From Athalassotoga sp049965695 (GTDB lineage Bacteria > Thermotogota > Thermotogae > Mesoaciditogales > Mesoaciditogaceae), in the NCBI RefSeq assembly GCF_049965695.1, contig NZ_JBMFWB010000002.1, positions 1-64,000 on the forward strand: 64,000 nt of DNA, read 5' to 3'. This document shows, in pieces, positions 44,721 to 54,161 of this stretch. Made by a program: the position numbers and the translations under genes. The notes beneath the pieces were generated by a model. That model saw nothing but the letters and a program-made list of their open reading frames with translations. It had not been told where the DNA came from and ran no database searches. Within the stretch, counting starts at the first letter, position 1. Every line of letters starts with the position of its first letter.

Positions 44721-44766
44721 AATATTTTATTCGTGAAATTACAAATTTTGAAAGGGAGGAATTTTC

Positions 44767-46170
44767 ATGCCAAGGAAAAAGAAAACAGACTATTCAGAAA
44801 TGAAAAAGGCACTCGAGTTTGAATCTAAAAACGCCTGGAAAGATCTGAACGAAAGAGAAGTCGATGAATTCTCCAAAGAATACGTTGATTTCATGTCAAA
44901 GGGAAGGACAGAACGTACCTTTTCAGAGGAAGCGATAAATTTTCTCGAGAAAAATGGCTATAAACCGATTGAAAACGTGAACTACAAAGACGAAGTAAAG
45001 GCTTACTACCTTTACAGAGGTAAAACTCTGGCAATTTACAAAATTCCCAAAAAATTCAACGGCGGTCTTAACATCATAGCCTCCCACATAGACTCTCCGA
45101 GAATAGACTTTAAACCAAAGCCAATATATGAAGATTCAAACATGACACTTGCAAAAACTCATTATTACGGAGGAATAAAAAAATATCAATGGTTTAACAT
45201 ACCGCTTGCCATCATCGGAGTTGTGGCAAAAAGCGACGGTAGCGTTGTTAAGGTCAATGTCGGTAGTGATCCCAAAGATCCGGTTTTCGTTATAAGCGAT
45301 CTGCTGCCGCACCTTGATAGAAATGAAAACAAAAAAGTTTCCGACATAACAGGAGAGATGTTGAATCTCATAATAGGTTCCAAACCTGTAACCTTCGACA
45401 AAATGGAAGAACCTTTGAAATTGAACGTTTTGAAAATATTGAATGAGAAATATGGAATAACGGAAGAAGATCTTTCAAGCGCGGAATTGGAAATAGTGCC
45501 ATCTTTTGAACCAAGAGAAATAGGCTTTGACAGAAGCATGATAGGTGCTTACGGTCATGATGACAAGATATGCGCTTTTGCGAGTCTTAAAGCCATAATT
45601 GATAGTCCAAAAGTTTCAAGACCAACTGTGATACTTTTCTTTGACAAAGAAGAGATAGGAAGTTATGGCAGTACCGGCGCATCCCATCAATTCTGGATGT
45701 TACCTTTGAAGAAGATTTTGAAGACAAGGGGAATCGATCTTGAAGTATCTTTCGACGAGATGATAGAAGACACGGCGGTACTTTCGTCAGATGTAAATGC
45801 CGCCCTCGATCCCACATTCAAAGACGTGTTTGAAGCAAACAATTCTGCCTTTCTCGGGAAAGGTGTGGTTGTTACAAAATATACCGGCGCCCGCGGCAAG
45901 GCTGGTTCAAGTGATGCCGATGCTGAATTCGTTGCAAAGATAAGGAAAGTGTTCAACGATAACAAAGTTGTCTGGCAAACCGGAGAACTCGGAAAGGTCG
46001 ATGTGGGAGGCGGAGGCACTATAGCCTTGTTCTTTGCGGAATACGGCATGCATGTGGTTGATGTTGGACCGGCGTTGCTTGGAATGCATTCACCCTTTGA
46101 AATAGTGTCAAAGGCCGATCTTTACCAAACATACCTTGCATATCTTGCCTTCATAAAAGACTACGAGTAA
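44767..46170 (+). CDS. M18 family aminopeptidase
   Basis: 467 residues, cytosolic metallo-aminopeptidase of the M18 (aspartyl aminopeptidase) type. Metal and catalytic residues are visible in order: ASHIDSPR (His, Asp), GHDDKICAF (Asp bridging two metals), DKEEIGSYGSTGA (Glu pair), LSSDVNAALDP (Asp) and GMHSPFE (His). Such enzymes assemble as dodecamers and trim acidic or other N-terminal residues. AAGGGAGG precedes the ATG. Last gene before the recJ promoter. Confidence 0.92.
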   Translation: MPRKKKTDYSEMKKALEFESKNAWKDLNEREVDEFSKEYVDFMSKGRTERTFSEEAINFLEKNGYKPIENVNYKDEVKAYYLYRGKTLAIYKIPKKFNGGLNIIASHIDSPRIDFKPKPIYEDSNMTLAKTHYYGGIKKYQWFNIPLAIIGVVAKSDGSVVKVNVGSDPKDPVFVISDLLPHLDRNENKKVSDITGEMLNLIIGSKPVTFDKMEEPLKLNVLKILNEKYGITEEDLSSAELEIVPSFEPREIGFDRSMIGAYGHDDKICAFASLKAIIDSPKVSRPTVILFFDKEEIGSYGSTGASHQFWMLPLKKILKTRGIDLEVSFDEMIEDTAVLSSDVNAALDPTFKDVFEANNSAFLGKGVVVTKYTGARGKAGSSDADAEFVAKIRKVFNDNKVVWQTGELGKVDVGGGGTIALFFAEYGMHVVDVGPALLGMHSPFEIVSKADLYQTYLAYLAFIKDYE

Positions 46171-46199
46171 TTCGTTATGAGTTTTAACCTCTTTTGTTA

Positions 46200-46205
46200 T
46201 ATAAT
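46200..46205 (+). promoter_or_regulatory. -10 box of the recJ-atp superoperon
   Basis: TATAAT within TTATATAATCTC in a 68-bp gap; no convincing -35. The leader holds a small stem TCTCT-TCG-AGAGA (46205-46217), and the SD region (GAGAGAGG, 46222-46229) repeats the right arm, so the two could compete. The functional meaning is uncertain. Confidence 0.45.
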
Positions 46206-46238
46206 CTCTTCGAGAGAATAACGAGAGAGGTTTTTTCA

Positions 46239-49193
46239 TTGAAAAGTGAATGGAGGATTGTCGAATCTGACGTTGAATTAGAACAAATTTTAAGTAAAAA
46301 ATTTGGTATAAATTCTCTGCTTTCACACATACTGTCAAGTAGGGTCAAAAACGTTCAAGAAGCAGAAGAACTTTTGTTTCCAGAAAGAATAGCGCTTGGA
46401 AATCCCTATGAGATGGCTGGGATGAAAGATGTCGTTGAAGAACTGATAAAAATAAGGGATAGCAAAGAAAGTTTGGTCATCTACGGAGATTATGATGTCG
46501 ATGGGGTGACGGGTACTGCTCTTTATTATCTCATATTGAAAAAATGGGGATGGAATGTTGAATACCATATACCAAGCAGGCTCGAGGACGGTTACGGTTT
46601 AAGCAAAGAAACCATAAAACGATTTGCAATCGAGGGCAAAAAGAACTTTTTAACCGTCGATTGCGGAATAACTTCAGTGGAAGAGATAGATTATGCGAAT
46701 TCTTTGGGATGCAAAGTTATAGTCACAGATCATCATGAACCAAAAGAAAAAATTCCTCACGCAACCGCGATAGTCAATCCAAAGTGTTCCGATGATCATT
46801 ACCGTTTTAAAAGTTTTTCCGGGGTTGGTGTTGCTTACAAAGTTGTTGAAGCGATTAAAATGCGTCTTGGAACAAACGATGATCTTGAAAATTATCTTGA
46901 TATAGTGGCACTGGGAACGATTGCCGATATAGTTCCTTTGCTTGGAGAGAACAGATATTTCGTTTACAAAGGCCTTCAATTGTTGTCGATGAAAAACAGA
47001 GTCGGGATTTCCGCGTTGATGGAAGTTTCTAACGTTAATTTCGAAAATATAAAAACACACGATGTGGGTTTTAGAATAGCCCCCAAGATAAACGCCGTGG
47101 GACGCATAGACAATGCCGTTACAGCACTTCAACTCATAATTGAGGAGGATCCTAAAAAGGCCTTTAAATTTGCCGATGAACTTGTAAAGAAAAATCAGGA
47201 AAGGCAGTTCATAGAAAACGAGATATATCAGGAAGCAATAGCGAATTTGGACAGTCTAAGTGATTTCGAAAATCTAAAAATTCTTGTCATAGATCACAAA
47301 AATTGGCATCCAGGAGTTATAGGAATTGTGGCATCGAGAATTCTATCGATGTATCATAAACCAACGTTGATGATAACCATAGATGGCGATACGGCGCGCG
47401 GATCGGCAAGAAGCGTTGAAGGGATCAACATAATCGATATTCTCGGTAAGGCGAGGGATCTGCTCGATGAATTCGGCGGCCATAAAATGGCGGCAGGATT
47501 TTCTCTCAAAACAGACAAGATAGAATTGTTTAAATCAAGAATAAACGAAATAATGGCCGATTACGATACCGATCTTCTCAAATCAGAATTGTTGATAGAT
47601 GATGAAATAACCCTTGAAGAAGTTGACGGCGGATTCATAGATAGCGTTGAAAATTTAAAACCATTTGGAAATGGAAATCCAGAACCTGTTTTTCTCATCA
47701 GAAATTTAACGATAGAACAACTAAAGCCTGTCGGTAAAAGCAGTTTTAAGACGATTTTGAAATCCAAAGAAAAAAAATTAGAAGGCATAGGCTTTGGTCT
47801 GTTGGATATGACAAATGCTTTCAGATTTTCTCATGGATCAAAGAAAGTTGATGTAATCGTGAACGTTTGGAAAGATTCATGGAATGGAAGCGAAAGGTAT
47901 CAACTTAACATAATAGACATGGATGTCAAAAATGAAGATAGAATTGTCGTCAAACATGATCACCATTTTGACGATATGGAACTTGAAAATCTCGATAAAA
48001 ACGGAAATACGCTCGTGATCGGTTCACCCAACATTGTGGAAGAAATCATAATTAGAATGGCTCAAAAATCAAAGAAAATCGTGGTTGTGCTCCCGACAAA
48101 CTCAATGCTTGCGGATATTTACAATTCCGTGTTTGCCGCTTTGGAAAATTTCAACTTATCGATAGGATACGTCGACGCACTGCATCCTGTCGTTAAAGAT
48201 GAAGATCTGATCTTCACGAATATTTTCTCATTATCAAAAGTTTTAAAAGAGAAATCAAATCTCATAATTTGCGAGCCACAAATGATTATTCAGTCATCGA
48301 TGTTTGATTATTTTTCAAAAATCGTTGAGAAAATTCATCCCAAAAGCCTTATCTTCTTTTCTTCTTTTTTCAGCAAAGCGGAAGAAACGACGATAACGGA
48401 TACTTTTAATTGCAAGATTGTCAACATATTTCAAAAACAGAATTTAGGCGTGATAGACGATAGAAACGTTTCAAATAAAATGGAAATAATAGAAGAACTC
48501 ATAGAAAACAAAACGAGATCGGCGGTTGTCTTTTCCGATATTCAAAGTTTGAAATCCTTTTACATCAAACTGTGCAAAAATCATCCTGCGATGTGCACGA
48601 ATCGAGAAATATCAACTTACATTCCGAATGAAGATAAATCAATTGAATTAAAACATGACAGGGTAAATCTTTTGCTTGCCACCGGATCCATGATTCCAAG
48701 AATGGAATTTGAAAGGATCATTTACTATGATTTTCCGAGAAATCACAGCGAATTTCTCAAACCCCCAGCGGCTTTGAAAAGGGGAATGAATATGACCGTC
48801 CAAATGATTTTTGGAAACGACGATGTTCAAAAAAACATGAGAGATCTTGAAGAACTTTTCCCTCTGCCTCAAAGAATTATCGAAAGCGCCAAAATACTCA
48901 AAAATTCATCTGGAGATATGACGGACGCTCTCATACGTTCCGAAATGGCATCTTCAAAAGCAATTGCCAAAATTTACCTTTCCATTCTTTCAGAAATTTC
49001 CGCATTCAACGGAAAAACCGTAACGAGGATCCCGGCAGCAGACGAGATTGAAAATTCTTTACGTGAAAGGGAAGGATGGATGGAGAAATTTTCATTGAAA
49101 ATACTCGAAAAAGATCTTATGAATTCTCAGGTTAAGAATATAGCCAAGATATTTCAAAATCCGTTCGAAGCGCATGAAAAAAGTAGCTATTGA
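46239..49193 (+). CDS. recJ: RecJ-type single-strand exonuclease with long C-terminal extension
   Basis: 984 residues from TTG at 46239 (GAGAGAGG eight bases upstream); an in-frame TTG at 46194 lies before the -10 box and is not used. The DHH core shows YGDYDVDGVTG, VDCGIT, VTDHHEP and the NPK stretch. DHHA1 follows with GSARSVEGINI and FGGHKMAAGF, then the OB part (about 460-570). This is the 5'-3' exonuclease of recombination and mismatch repair. The remaining ~400 residues are an extension; it contains IVVVLPTNSML and LIICEPQMI, reminiscent of a worn-down helicase-like fold (inference). Confidence 0.88.
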   Translation: MKSEWRIVESDVELEQILSKKFGINSLLSHILSSRVKNVQEAEELLFPERIALGNPYEMAGMKDVVEELIKIRDSKESLVIYGDYDVDGVTGTALYYLILKKWGWNVEYHIPSRLEDGYGLSKETIKRFAIEGKKNFLTVDCGITSVEEIDYANSLGCKVIVTDHHEPKEKIPHATAIVNPKCSDDHYRFKSFSGVGVAYKVVEAIKMRLGTNDDLENYLDIVALGTIADIVPLLGENRYFVYKGLQLLSMKNRVGISALMEVSNVNFENIKTHDVGFRIAPKINAVGRIDNAVTALQLIIEEDPKKAFKFADELVKKNQERQFIENEIYQEAIANLDSLSDFENLKILVIDHKNWHPGVIGIVASRILSMYHKPTLMITIDGDTARGSARSVEGINIIDILGKARDLLDEFGGHKMAAGFSLKTDKIELFKSRINEIMADYDTDLLKSELLIDDEITLEEVDGGFIDSVENLKPFGNGNPEPVFLIRNLTIEQLKPVGKSSFKTILKSKEKKLEGIGFGLLDMTNAFRFSHGSKKVDVIVNVWKDSWNGSERYQLNIIDMDVKNEDRIVVKHDHHFDDMELENLDKNGNTLVIGSPNIVEEIIIRMAQKSKKIVVVLPTNSMLADIYNSVFAALENFNLSIGYVDALHPVVKDEDLIFTNIFSLSKVLKEKSNLIICEPQMIIQSSMFDYFSKIVEKIHPKSLIFFSSFFSKAEETTITDTFNCKIVNIFQKQNLGVIDDRNVSNKMEIIEELIENKTRSAVVFSDIQSLKSFYIKLCKNHPAMCTNREISTYIPNEDKSIELKHDRVNLLLATGSMIPRMEFERIIYYDFPRNHSEFLKPPAALKRGMNMTVQMIFGNDDVQKNMRDLEELFPLPQRIIESAKILKNSSGDMTDALIRSEMASSKAIAKIYLSILSEISAFNGKTVTRIPAADEIENSLREREGWMEKFSLKILEKDLMNSQVKNIAKIFQNPFEAHEKSSY

Positions 49194-49941
49194 TTTTGGA
49201 ACAAAAAGAACCGGTTTTGCCTTTACAGATCCAACTGAGATGATCGTTTCAAAAGTTAAAACTGTTGATACGGAAGATATATTCAAAGAATTGGAAGAAA
49301 ATCAACCATTTTCAGAGATAATTATAGGATTGCCCATCAACTTGAAGATGAATTTTACACCCTCAACTTATTTGGCCATTGACAAAGCAATAGAAATAGG
49401 AGAAATTTTTTCACCGGTTCCCGTTTATCTTATGGACGAAAGATTTACGACAAAAATTGCCGGTTCAATGCATAAAAAAGAAATAATAGACGGAATAAGC
49501 GCTTCAATTTTACTTGAAGAACGTTTAAGGGGCGCAAAGGGAACAAGGGTTTTTTGGTCATTACCCAATATTTCGACTCAAATTGTGGATCTTATTTCAT
49601 CCATTGGCCCTTTTAAAGATGTTTTGATTCTCGGGAATGCTCTAAGAGGAATTGAAAAGTATCCAATTGGTTCAAACATTGAAATTTTTGAAGATAACCC
49701 CGTTTTTTTCAGACTCAGATCGATGTCTTCGAATTACACTTTGAATTTTGGCATGGTTTGGGATATAATTCTAAAAAAGATAGAACATGCAAATCTTGTC
49801 ATCTGTGAAGGCTTAGATCGCGAAAAAATCAAAAACAGTTTTTCAGACGGCACTTTTGTGATAACAGAAAATGCAAACGTTGAGGGTACTCTGTCAGTAG
49901 GGGGAAGATGGCTGAAGATAGAAAAGATAAACAAAAGGTAA
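49174..49941 (+). CDS. RuvX/YqgF-type nuclease domain fused to an unknown C-terminal domain
   Basis: 255 residues, nearly twice the ~140 of RuvX. Residues 1-118 match RuvX: Asp7 in AIDFGTKRTGFAF, IIIGLP, DERFTT (88-93) and Asp106 in IIDGISASILLEE, so the RNase H-like acidic residues are present. RuvX matures 16S rRNA ends or resolves DNA junctions. Residues 119-255 have an alternating strand/helix pattern (VLILGNALRG, LVICEGLD) of no family I recognise; a worn Rossmann-like fold is possible. It overlaps recJ by 20 bp. Confidence 0.75.
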   Translation: MKKVAIDFGTKRTGFAFTDPTEMIVSKVKTVDTEDIFKELEENQPFSEIIIGLPINLKMNFTPSTYLAIDKAIEIGEIFSPVPVYLMDERFTTKIAGSMHKKEIIDGISASILLEERLRGAKGTRVFWSLPNISTQIVDLISSIGPFKDVLILGNALRGIEKYPIGSNIEIFEDNPVFFRLRSMSSNYTLNFGMVWDIILKKIEHANLVICEGLDREKIKNSFSDGTFVITENANVEGTLSVGGRWLKIEKINKR

Positions 49942-50183
49942 ATTCAAAAGAATACATTCAACTCTTCAAAAAAACAAATATAATAACATCATTCGGTATA
50001 ACCGTCATTTCTAACATAGCAATAGGGGGACTTATAGGTTACTATCTCGATAAATGGACTTTCAACAACAAAGTGCTTTTGTTAATTTTTCTTATACTGG
50101 GCATTGTTTCTGGTATGTACAACGGCATAAAGTTGCTCATGAAAGAGGCAGAAAAAGAAAATGGAAAGGATAAAAAGTCTTAA
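49908..50183 (+). CDS. atpZ: AtpZ-like ATP synthase accessory protein
   Basis: 91 residues, basic ends and two membrane helices (about 27-48 and 54-73) with IAIGGLIGYYLDKW between, the pattern of AtpZ/AtpI-type proteins encoded before the Fo genes. In other bacteria AtpZ with AtpI aids Mg/Ca uptake or c-ring assembly. It overlaps the RuvX-fusion gene by 34 bp; GTAGGGGGA is its ribosome binding site. Confidence 0.78.
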   Translation: MAEDRKDKQKVNSKEYIQLFKKTNIITSFGITVISNIAIGGLIGYYLDKWTFNNKVLLLIFLILGIVSGMYNGIKLLMKEAEKENGKDKKS

Positions 50184-50529
50184 CTTTACTTTCAATCTTT
50201 TTCTTACCTACTGTTTTTTTTCTCCCATTCTTTCCATATGGGGGTGGAAAGCTTTTGCCGGATTTTCGATTGGAATGATCGGTGCCGAACTTTCATGGTT
50301 TATGTTGAACGAAGATGCTGTAAAGATTAAAAATGGCAAATTCAGATTTGCGGCATTTGGTGCCATAAAAAGATACGTTGTTTTTTCAATAGCACTTTTG
50401 ATAGCCTTTTCAAGTTTTTCCATCGAAGGTTTTTTTTCAACTTTCATTGGACTTGAAATGTTAACCTTGACTTTATTCACTTCATCTTATTTATTCAACG
50501 ATCTTGAATCCAAGGGGGGATTTAGATGA
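50161..50529 (+). CDS. AtpI-like membrane protein
   Basis: 122 residues with four predicted membrane helices (starting around 8, 30, 69 and 92). Position directly before atpB and size fit subunit I (AtpI) of the ATP synthase operon, the assembly factor for the c ring. The sequence itself is poorly conserved, so the call rests mainly on context. Overlaps both neighbours (23 bp and 4 bp). Confidence 0.65.
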   Translation: MERIKSLNFTFNLFLTYCFFSPILSIWGWKAFAGFSIGMIGAELSWFMLNEDAVKIKNGKFRFAAFGAIKRYVVFSIALLIAFSSFSIEGFFSTFIGLEMLTLTLFTSSYLFNDLESKGGFR

Positions 50530-51356
50530 AATTGCACTTTTCAAAGGGAGAAAAAATTTTTTTAGTGATCTTCTTTTCTTTCTATTTTGCTTTTGCGTTA
50601 TGGAATGCCAGTTCCGTACAATTTCCAGAAGGAGTAGGACTTGTCTGGCAGATAAAGACTCCAATGCCTTCTATTTTGGAGACGATCAATCCCATGACCG
50701 TTATAATGACAATTTTGATAGTCATTTTATGGATATTAATAGGCATCAGATTCAAAAGGCAACTCTCGAAAATACCGTCGAAATTTCAATCGGCGATTGA
50801 ATTACTTTTGTCTTTTCTTTACAACCTTGTCGAAAGTACTATCCCTGTGAGCAAACTTGTAAAACCTGTTTTTTATTTTGTATCAACACTTTTCCTCTTT
50901 ATAGTCGTTGCGAACGTACTTGGTGGCATTCCGGGCATTACCGTGAGTTATGTGAATAACGGTTTATCCATAAACTTTTTCACGGACACCTGGTATTCTC
51001 CTACGGCCGACCTCAACACAAACATAACTTACGCTATCATGGTCTTGATAGCGAGTTACGTATTTTCAATCAAGTACAAAGGATTCAAGGAATGGTCAAA
51101 AGGTTTTATTTATCCAAGTCCTTTTATGCTTCCCATGAACATTCTCGGTGAACTTTCAAGGCCTATATCCCATTCTTTCAGGTTGTTCGGGAATATAGGC
51201 GGCGGTGCTTTGATCGCTTTGATGCTTTGTTATTTAACCAAATACACGGTTGTTCCAGTGATAATTTGGGGATTTTTTGGTTTTTTCGTAGGGGTAATTC
51301 AGGCTTACGTTTTTACGATATTGGCAGTGGCATATATAAGTGCACAACTTGAATAA
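50526..51356 (+). CDS. atpB: ATP synthase Fo subunit a
   Basis: 276 residues, about six membrane helices. The essential Arg is in GELSRPISHSFRLFGNIGGG, facing the c-ring carboxylate. The C-terminal IQAYVFTILAVAYISAQLE is the usual end. Overlaps the atpI-like gene by 4 bp. Confidence 0.95.
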   Translation: MKLHFSKGEKIFLVIFFSFYFAFALWNASSVQFPEGVGLVWQIKTPMPSILETINPMTVIMTILIVILWILIGIRFKRQLSKIPSKFQSAIELLLSFLYNLVESTIPVSKLVKPVFYFVSTLFLFIVVANVLGGIPGITVSYVNNGLSINFFTDTWYSPTADLNTNITYAIMVLIASYVFSIKYKGFKEWSKGFIYPSPFMLPMNILGELSRPISHSFRLFGNIGGGALIALMLCYLTKYTVVPVIIWGFFGFFVGVIQAYVFTILAVAYISAQLE

Positions 51357-51375
51357 AATAGGGAGGTAGATTAAA

Positions 51376-51627
51376 TTGACAGATTTAACAATGGCACAGG
51401 CCGTCGTTCAGGCGGCAAAGTACATAGGAGCAGCACTTGTAATGGGATTGGGCGCTTTAGGTCCGGCACTCGGAGAAGGAAGCATAGGTTCAAGAGCGAT
51501 GGAAGCCATGTCAAGGCAACCGGAAATGGTCGGGGCGATAACAACAAGGATGATCCTCGCCGATGCAATAACCGAAACAACAGGGCTTTATGCTTTGCTT
51601 ATCGCTTTTATGATCCTGCTGTTTTAG
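51376..51627 (+). CDS. atpE: ATP synthase Fo subunit c, two-carboxylate Na+-type site
   Basis: 83 residues, two helices with the loop SRQPEM. The ion-binding Glu67 is in helix 2, in ITETTGLYALL, with Thr68, Thr69 and Tyr72, matching the sodium-type pattern E(S/T)TxxY. In helix 1, the Gln of classical Na+ rings is Glu34 (GPALGEGS). This gives two carboxylates per subunit, as described for Fusobacterium-type Na+ rings. Predicted coupling ion is Na+ (inference from motif). The start is TTG at 51376 with GGGAGGT upstream. Confidence 0.95.
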   Translation: MTDLTMAQAVVQAAKYIGAALVMGLGALGPALGEGSIGSRAMEAMSRQPEMVGAITTRMILADAITETTGLYALLIAFMILLF

Positions 51628-51636
51628 GAGACGGAT

Positions 51637-52143
51637 ATGTCCGGGATTTTTTTGAACTTTAACGGTACTTCCATTCTTCAATTGATGAGTTTTTTCATAC
51701 TCATGTATTTTCTCGTTAAATTGCTTTACAAACCTTTTCTTTCCATGCTGGAAAAAAGGCGCAATGAAATAAAAAGTGAATACGATAAAGCCTCAAAAGA
51801 GAGAGCAGAGGCCGAAAAGATGAAAGAAATGGCCAAAGCAGATCTCGATGAAATAAGAAAGAACATTTTAAATTACGAGGAAGAATCAAAAAAGAGAGTT
51901 GCCGAATACGAATTAAATGAAAAGCGACGTATTGACGAGGAAATAAAGGTGATGATGGAAAACGCAAAATCACAGATTGAAGAAGAAAAAGCCAAAGCTC
52001 AAAAAGTTTTAGAAACTCAGGTTGTGACGATTTCAATCGCACTCGCTTCTAAGATCATCCAGCAAGAAATAGACGAGAAATCGAAAAGAGAATTTCTGAT
52101 GAAACAACTTTCAAAAATGGGTGGAATAAATGAGATCAAGTAG
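51637..52143 (+). CDS. atpF: ATP synthase Fo subunit b
   Basis: 168 residues: an N-terminal membrane helix (about 12-32), then a long charged coiled coil (YDKASKERAEAEKMKEMAKA and on) that forms the outer stalk. Usual length. ATG 9 bp after atpE, with GGAG upstream. Confidence 0.93.
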   Translation: MSGIFLNFNGTSILQLMSFFILMYFLVKLLYKPFLSMLEKRRNEIKSEYDKASKERAEAEKMKEMAKADLDEIRKNILNYEEESKKRVAEYELNEKRRIDEEIKVMMENAKSQIEEEKAKAQKVLETQVVTISIALASKIIQQEIDEKSKREFLMKQLSKMGGINEIK

Positions 52144-52645
52144 AACTTTGACTTACAAATACGCAATTGCTTTGAATGAGATAAAAGACAGAAAATTGTA
52201 CATGGCAATCGATTTACTCTTGGATATCAAGGACAGCGATGTTAAAACGTTCTTTTTAGATCCCACAATTCCATATCATAACAAATCTAAGGTTTTGTCA
52301 GAGGTTTTTTCTCTTGACGAAAAAGCCGAAAGATTTTTTGATCTTTTGTTCATTCACAAAAGATTTAAACTCTTGAATGAAATAAAAGAACTTGCCGAAA
52401 AGATGACAATGCGACAACACGGTTTAGAAAAAGTTTACGTCAGGAGTGCTATTACATTAAACGAAGAAGATAAACAGGCTATAATCGACGCCATAGGAAA
52501 AGTTAGAAAGACAAAATCGATTTTGATCGTTAAAGAAGATCCTTCCCTTGTCGCAGGCATAATAATAGATTTCGAAGATTCGATTGTAGACTTAAGTATT
52601 TCTGGCGCTTTTAAAAATTTAGAATACTTCATCTTTGGAGGTTGA
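52130..52645 (+). CDS. atpH: ATP synthase F1 subunit delta
   Basis: 171 residues linking F1 to the b-stalk. N-terminal helical bundle beginning TYKYAIALNEI (usual YAxAL), and a C-terminal strand part SLVAGIIIDFEDSIVDLSISG. It overlaps atpF by 14 bp. Confidence 0.92.
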   Translation: MRSSRTLTYKYAIALNEIKDRKLYMAIDLLLDIKDSDVKTFFLDPTIPYHNKSKVLSEVFSLDEKAERFFDLLFIHKRFKLLNEIKELAEKMTMRQHGLEKVYVRSAITLNEEDKQAIIDAIGKVRKTKSILIVKEDPSLVAGIIIDFEDSIVDLSISGAFKNLEYFIFGG

Positions 52646-52649
52646 TGAC

Positions 52650-54161
52650 GTGCGTATAAATCCAGATGAAATTTCAAAGATATTACTTGAAAAAATAGAA
52701 AATTTTGAGGATATCCCCAATCTAAAAGAAGTTGGACGTGTGATTCAAATAGGAGACGGGATAGCACGTGTTTATGGGCTCGAAAATGTGATGTTTAACG
52801 AACTTGTCAAATTTCAAAATCAACAGATGGGTTTGGTCATGAGCCTTGAGCCAGACGATGCCGGCATCGTCATACTTGGAGAGTATAAAAATATAAAAGA
52901 AGGGGATCTTGTCGAAAGAACCGGCAAAGTCATTGAAATTCCGGTTGGAGATGAATTGATCGGTCGTGTTGTGGATCCGCTTGGCATTCCTCTTGACGGA
53001 GGGCCAAAGATAAAATCTTCTAAAACAAGACCAATAGAAAGAAAAGCCGTTGGAATAATAGAAAGACAACCTGTCAATGTCCCACTTCAAACAGGCATAA
53101 AAGCAATAGATGCCATGATCCCGATAGGAAGAGGGCAAAGAGAATTGATAATAGGAGACAGACAAACTGGCAAAACAGCCATAGCGATTGACACCATAAT
53201 AAACCAAAAAGATCAAAATGTGCTTTGCGTTTATGTGGCAATAGGTCAAAAAAATTCCGAAGTTGCCCGTACGATAGAGAGATTGAAGAAATCCGGATCC
53301 ATGAATTACACAACGGTTGTCGTTGCCGGTGCAAGCGATCCGGCATCTTTGCAATACATAGCCCCTTACGCTGGAGCATCAATAGCCGAGGAATGGATGT
53401 TTGCGGGTAAAGATACCCTTGTAATTTACGATGATTTAAGTAAACATGCAATTTCTTACAGACAATTAGCCTTGCTTTTAAGAAGACCACCGGGCCGGGA
53501 AGCATATCCGGGCGATATATTTTACACTCATTCTCGCCTTCTCGAAAGATCTGCAAAATTAAACGATGAACTCGGTGGCGGTTCAATGACAGCACTTCCG
53601 ATAGTTGAAACTCAGGCAAACGATGTCAGCGCTTACATTCCAACTAACGTCATATCCATAACCGATGGCCAAATTTATCTTGAATCTGCTTTGTTTCATG
53701 CCGGATTCAGGCCTGCAATTAACGTTGGACTTTCAGTTTCTCGTGTCGGAGGTGCCGCGCAGACGAAAGCTATAAAAAAGGTTTCCGGAAATTTGAGAAT
53801 AATGCTTGCCCAATACAGAGAACTGGAGACTTTTGCCCAATTTTCAACGGAACTTGATCCTGCCACTCAGTCCCAAATAAAAAGGGGCCAGCATCTTATG
53901 GAATTACTTAAACAGGAACAGTATTCAACCATGACATTTGAAGAAGAAACTGTTTCAATCTATGCTGGTGTAAAAGGATATCTCGATGATCTGCCCATTT
54001 CGGAGGTAAAAAGATTTGAAAAAGCGTTACTCGAAAAAATCAAAAAAAATGAAAACCATATTCTCGATCGAATAAACAAAAGCAAAGATTTGGATGCCGA
54101 TGTGGAAGAACAGTTAAAAATATTTCTGGAATCTTTGAAAAAAGAATTCGGAGGTAAATAA
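52650..54161 (+). CDS. atpA: ATP synthase F1 subunit alpha
   Basis: 503 residues from GTG at 52650; GGAGG sits eight bases upstream, and the in-frame TTG at 52635 would include it. Nucleotide site GDRQTGKTA, the GRVVDPLGIPLDGG loop, and the SVSRVGGAAQ segment with the catalytic-interface Arg. Non-catalytic nucleotide-binding subunit. Confidence 0.97.
   Translation: MRINPDEISKILLEKIENFEDIPNLKEVGRVIQIGDGIARVYGLENVMFNELVKFQNQQMGLVMSLEPDDAGIVILGEYKNIKEGDLVERTGKVIEIPVGDELIGRVVDPLGIPLDGGPKIKSSKTRPIERKAVGIIERQPVNVPLQTGIKAIDAMIPIGRGQRELIIGDRQTGKTAIAIDTIINQKDQNVLCVYVAIGQKNSEVARTIERLKKSGSMNYTTVVVAGASDPASLQYIAPYAGASIAEEWMFAGKDTLVIYDDLSKHAISYRQLALLLRRPPGREAYPGDIFYTHSRLLERSAKLNDELGGGSMTALPIVETQANDVSAYIPTNVISITDGQIYLESALFHAGFRPAINVGLSVSRVGGAAQTKAIKKVSGNLRIMLAQYRELETFAQFSTELDPATQSQIKRGQHLMELLKQEQYSTMTFEEETVSIYAGVKGYLDDLPISEVKRFEKALLEKIKKNENHILDRINKSKDLDADVEEQLKIFLESLKKEFGGK

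Noticed and set aside
46194..46238. Longer recJ start (15 extra residues)
   Set aside because: It would begin before the TATAAT box, and the ribosome binding site GAGAGAGG points to TTG at 46239.
52722..53619. Long minus-strand frames (210 and 181 codons) inside atpA
   Set aside because: They mirror a strongly conserved gene on the other strand, lack plausible protein composition (Cys/His/Leu-rich) and have no ribosome binding site.
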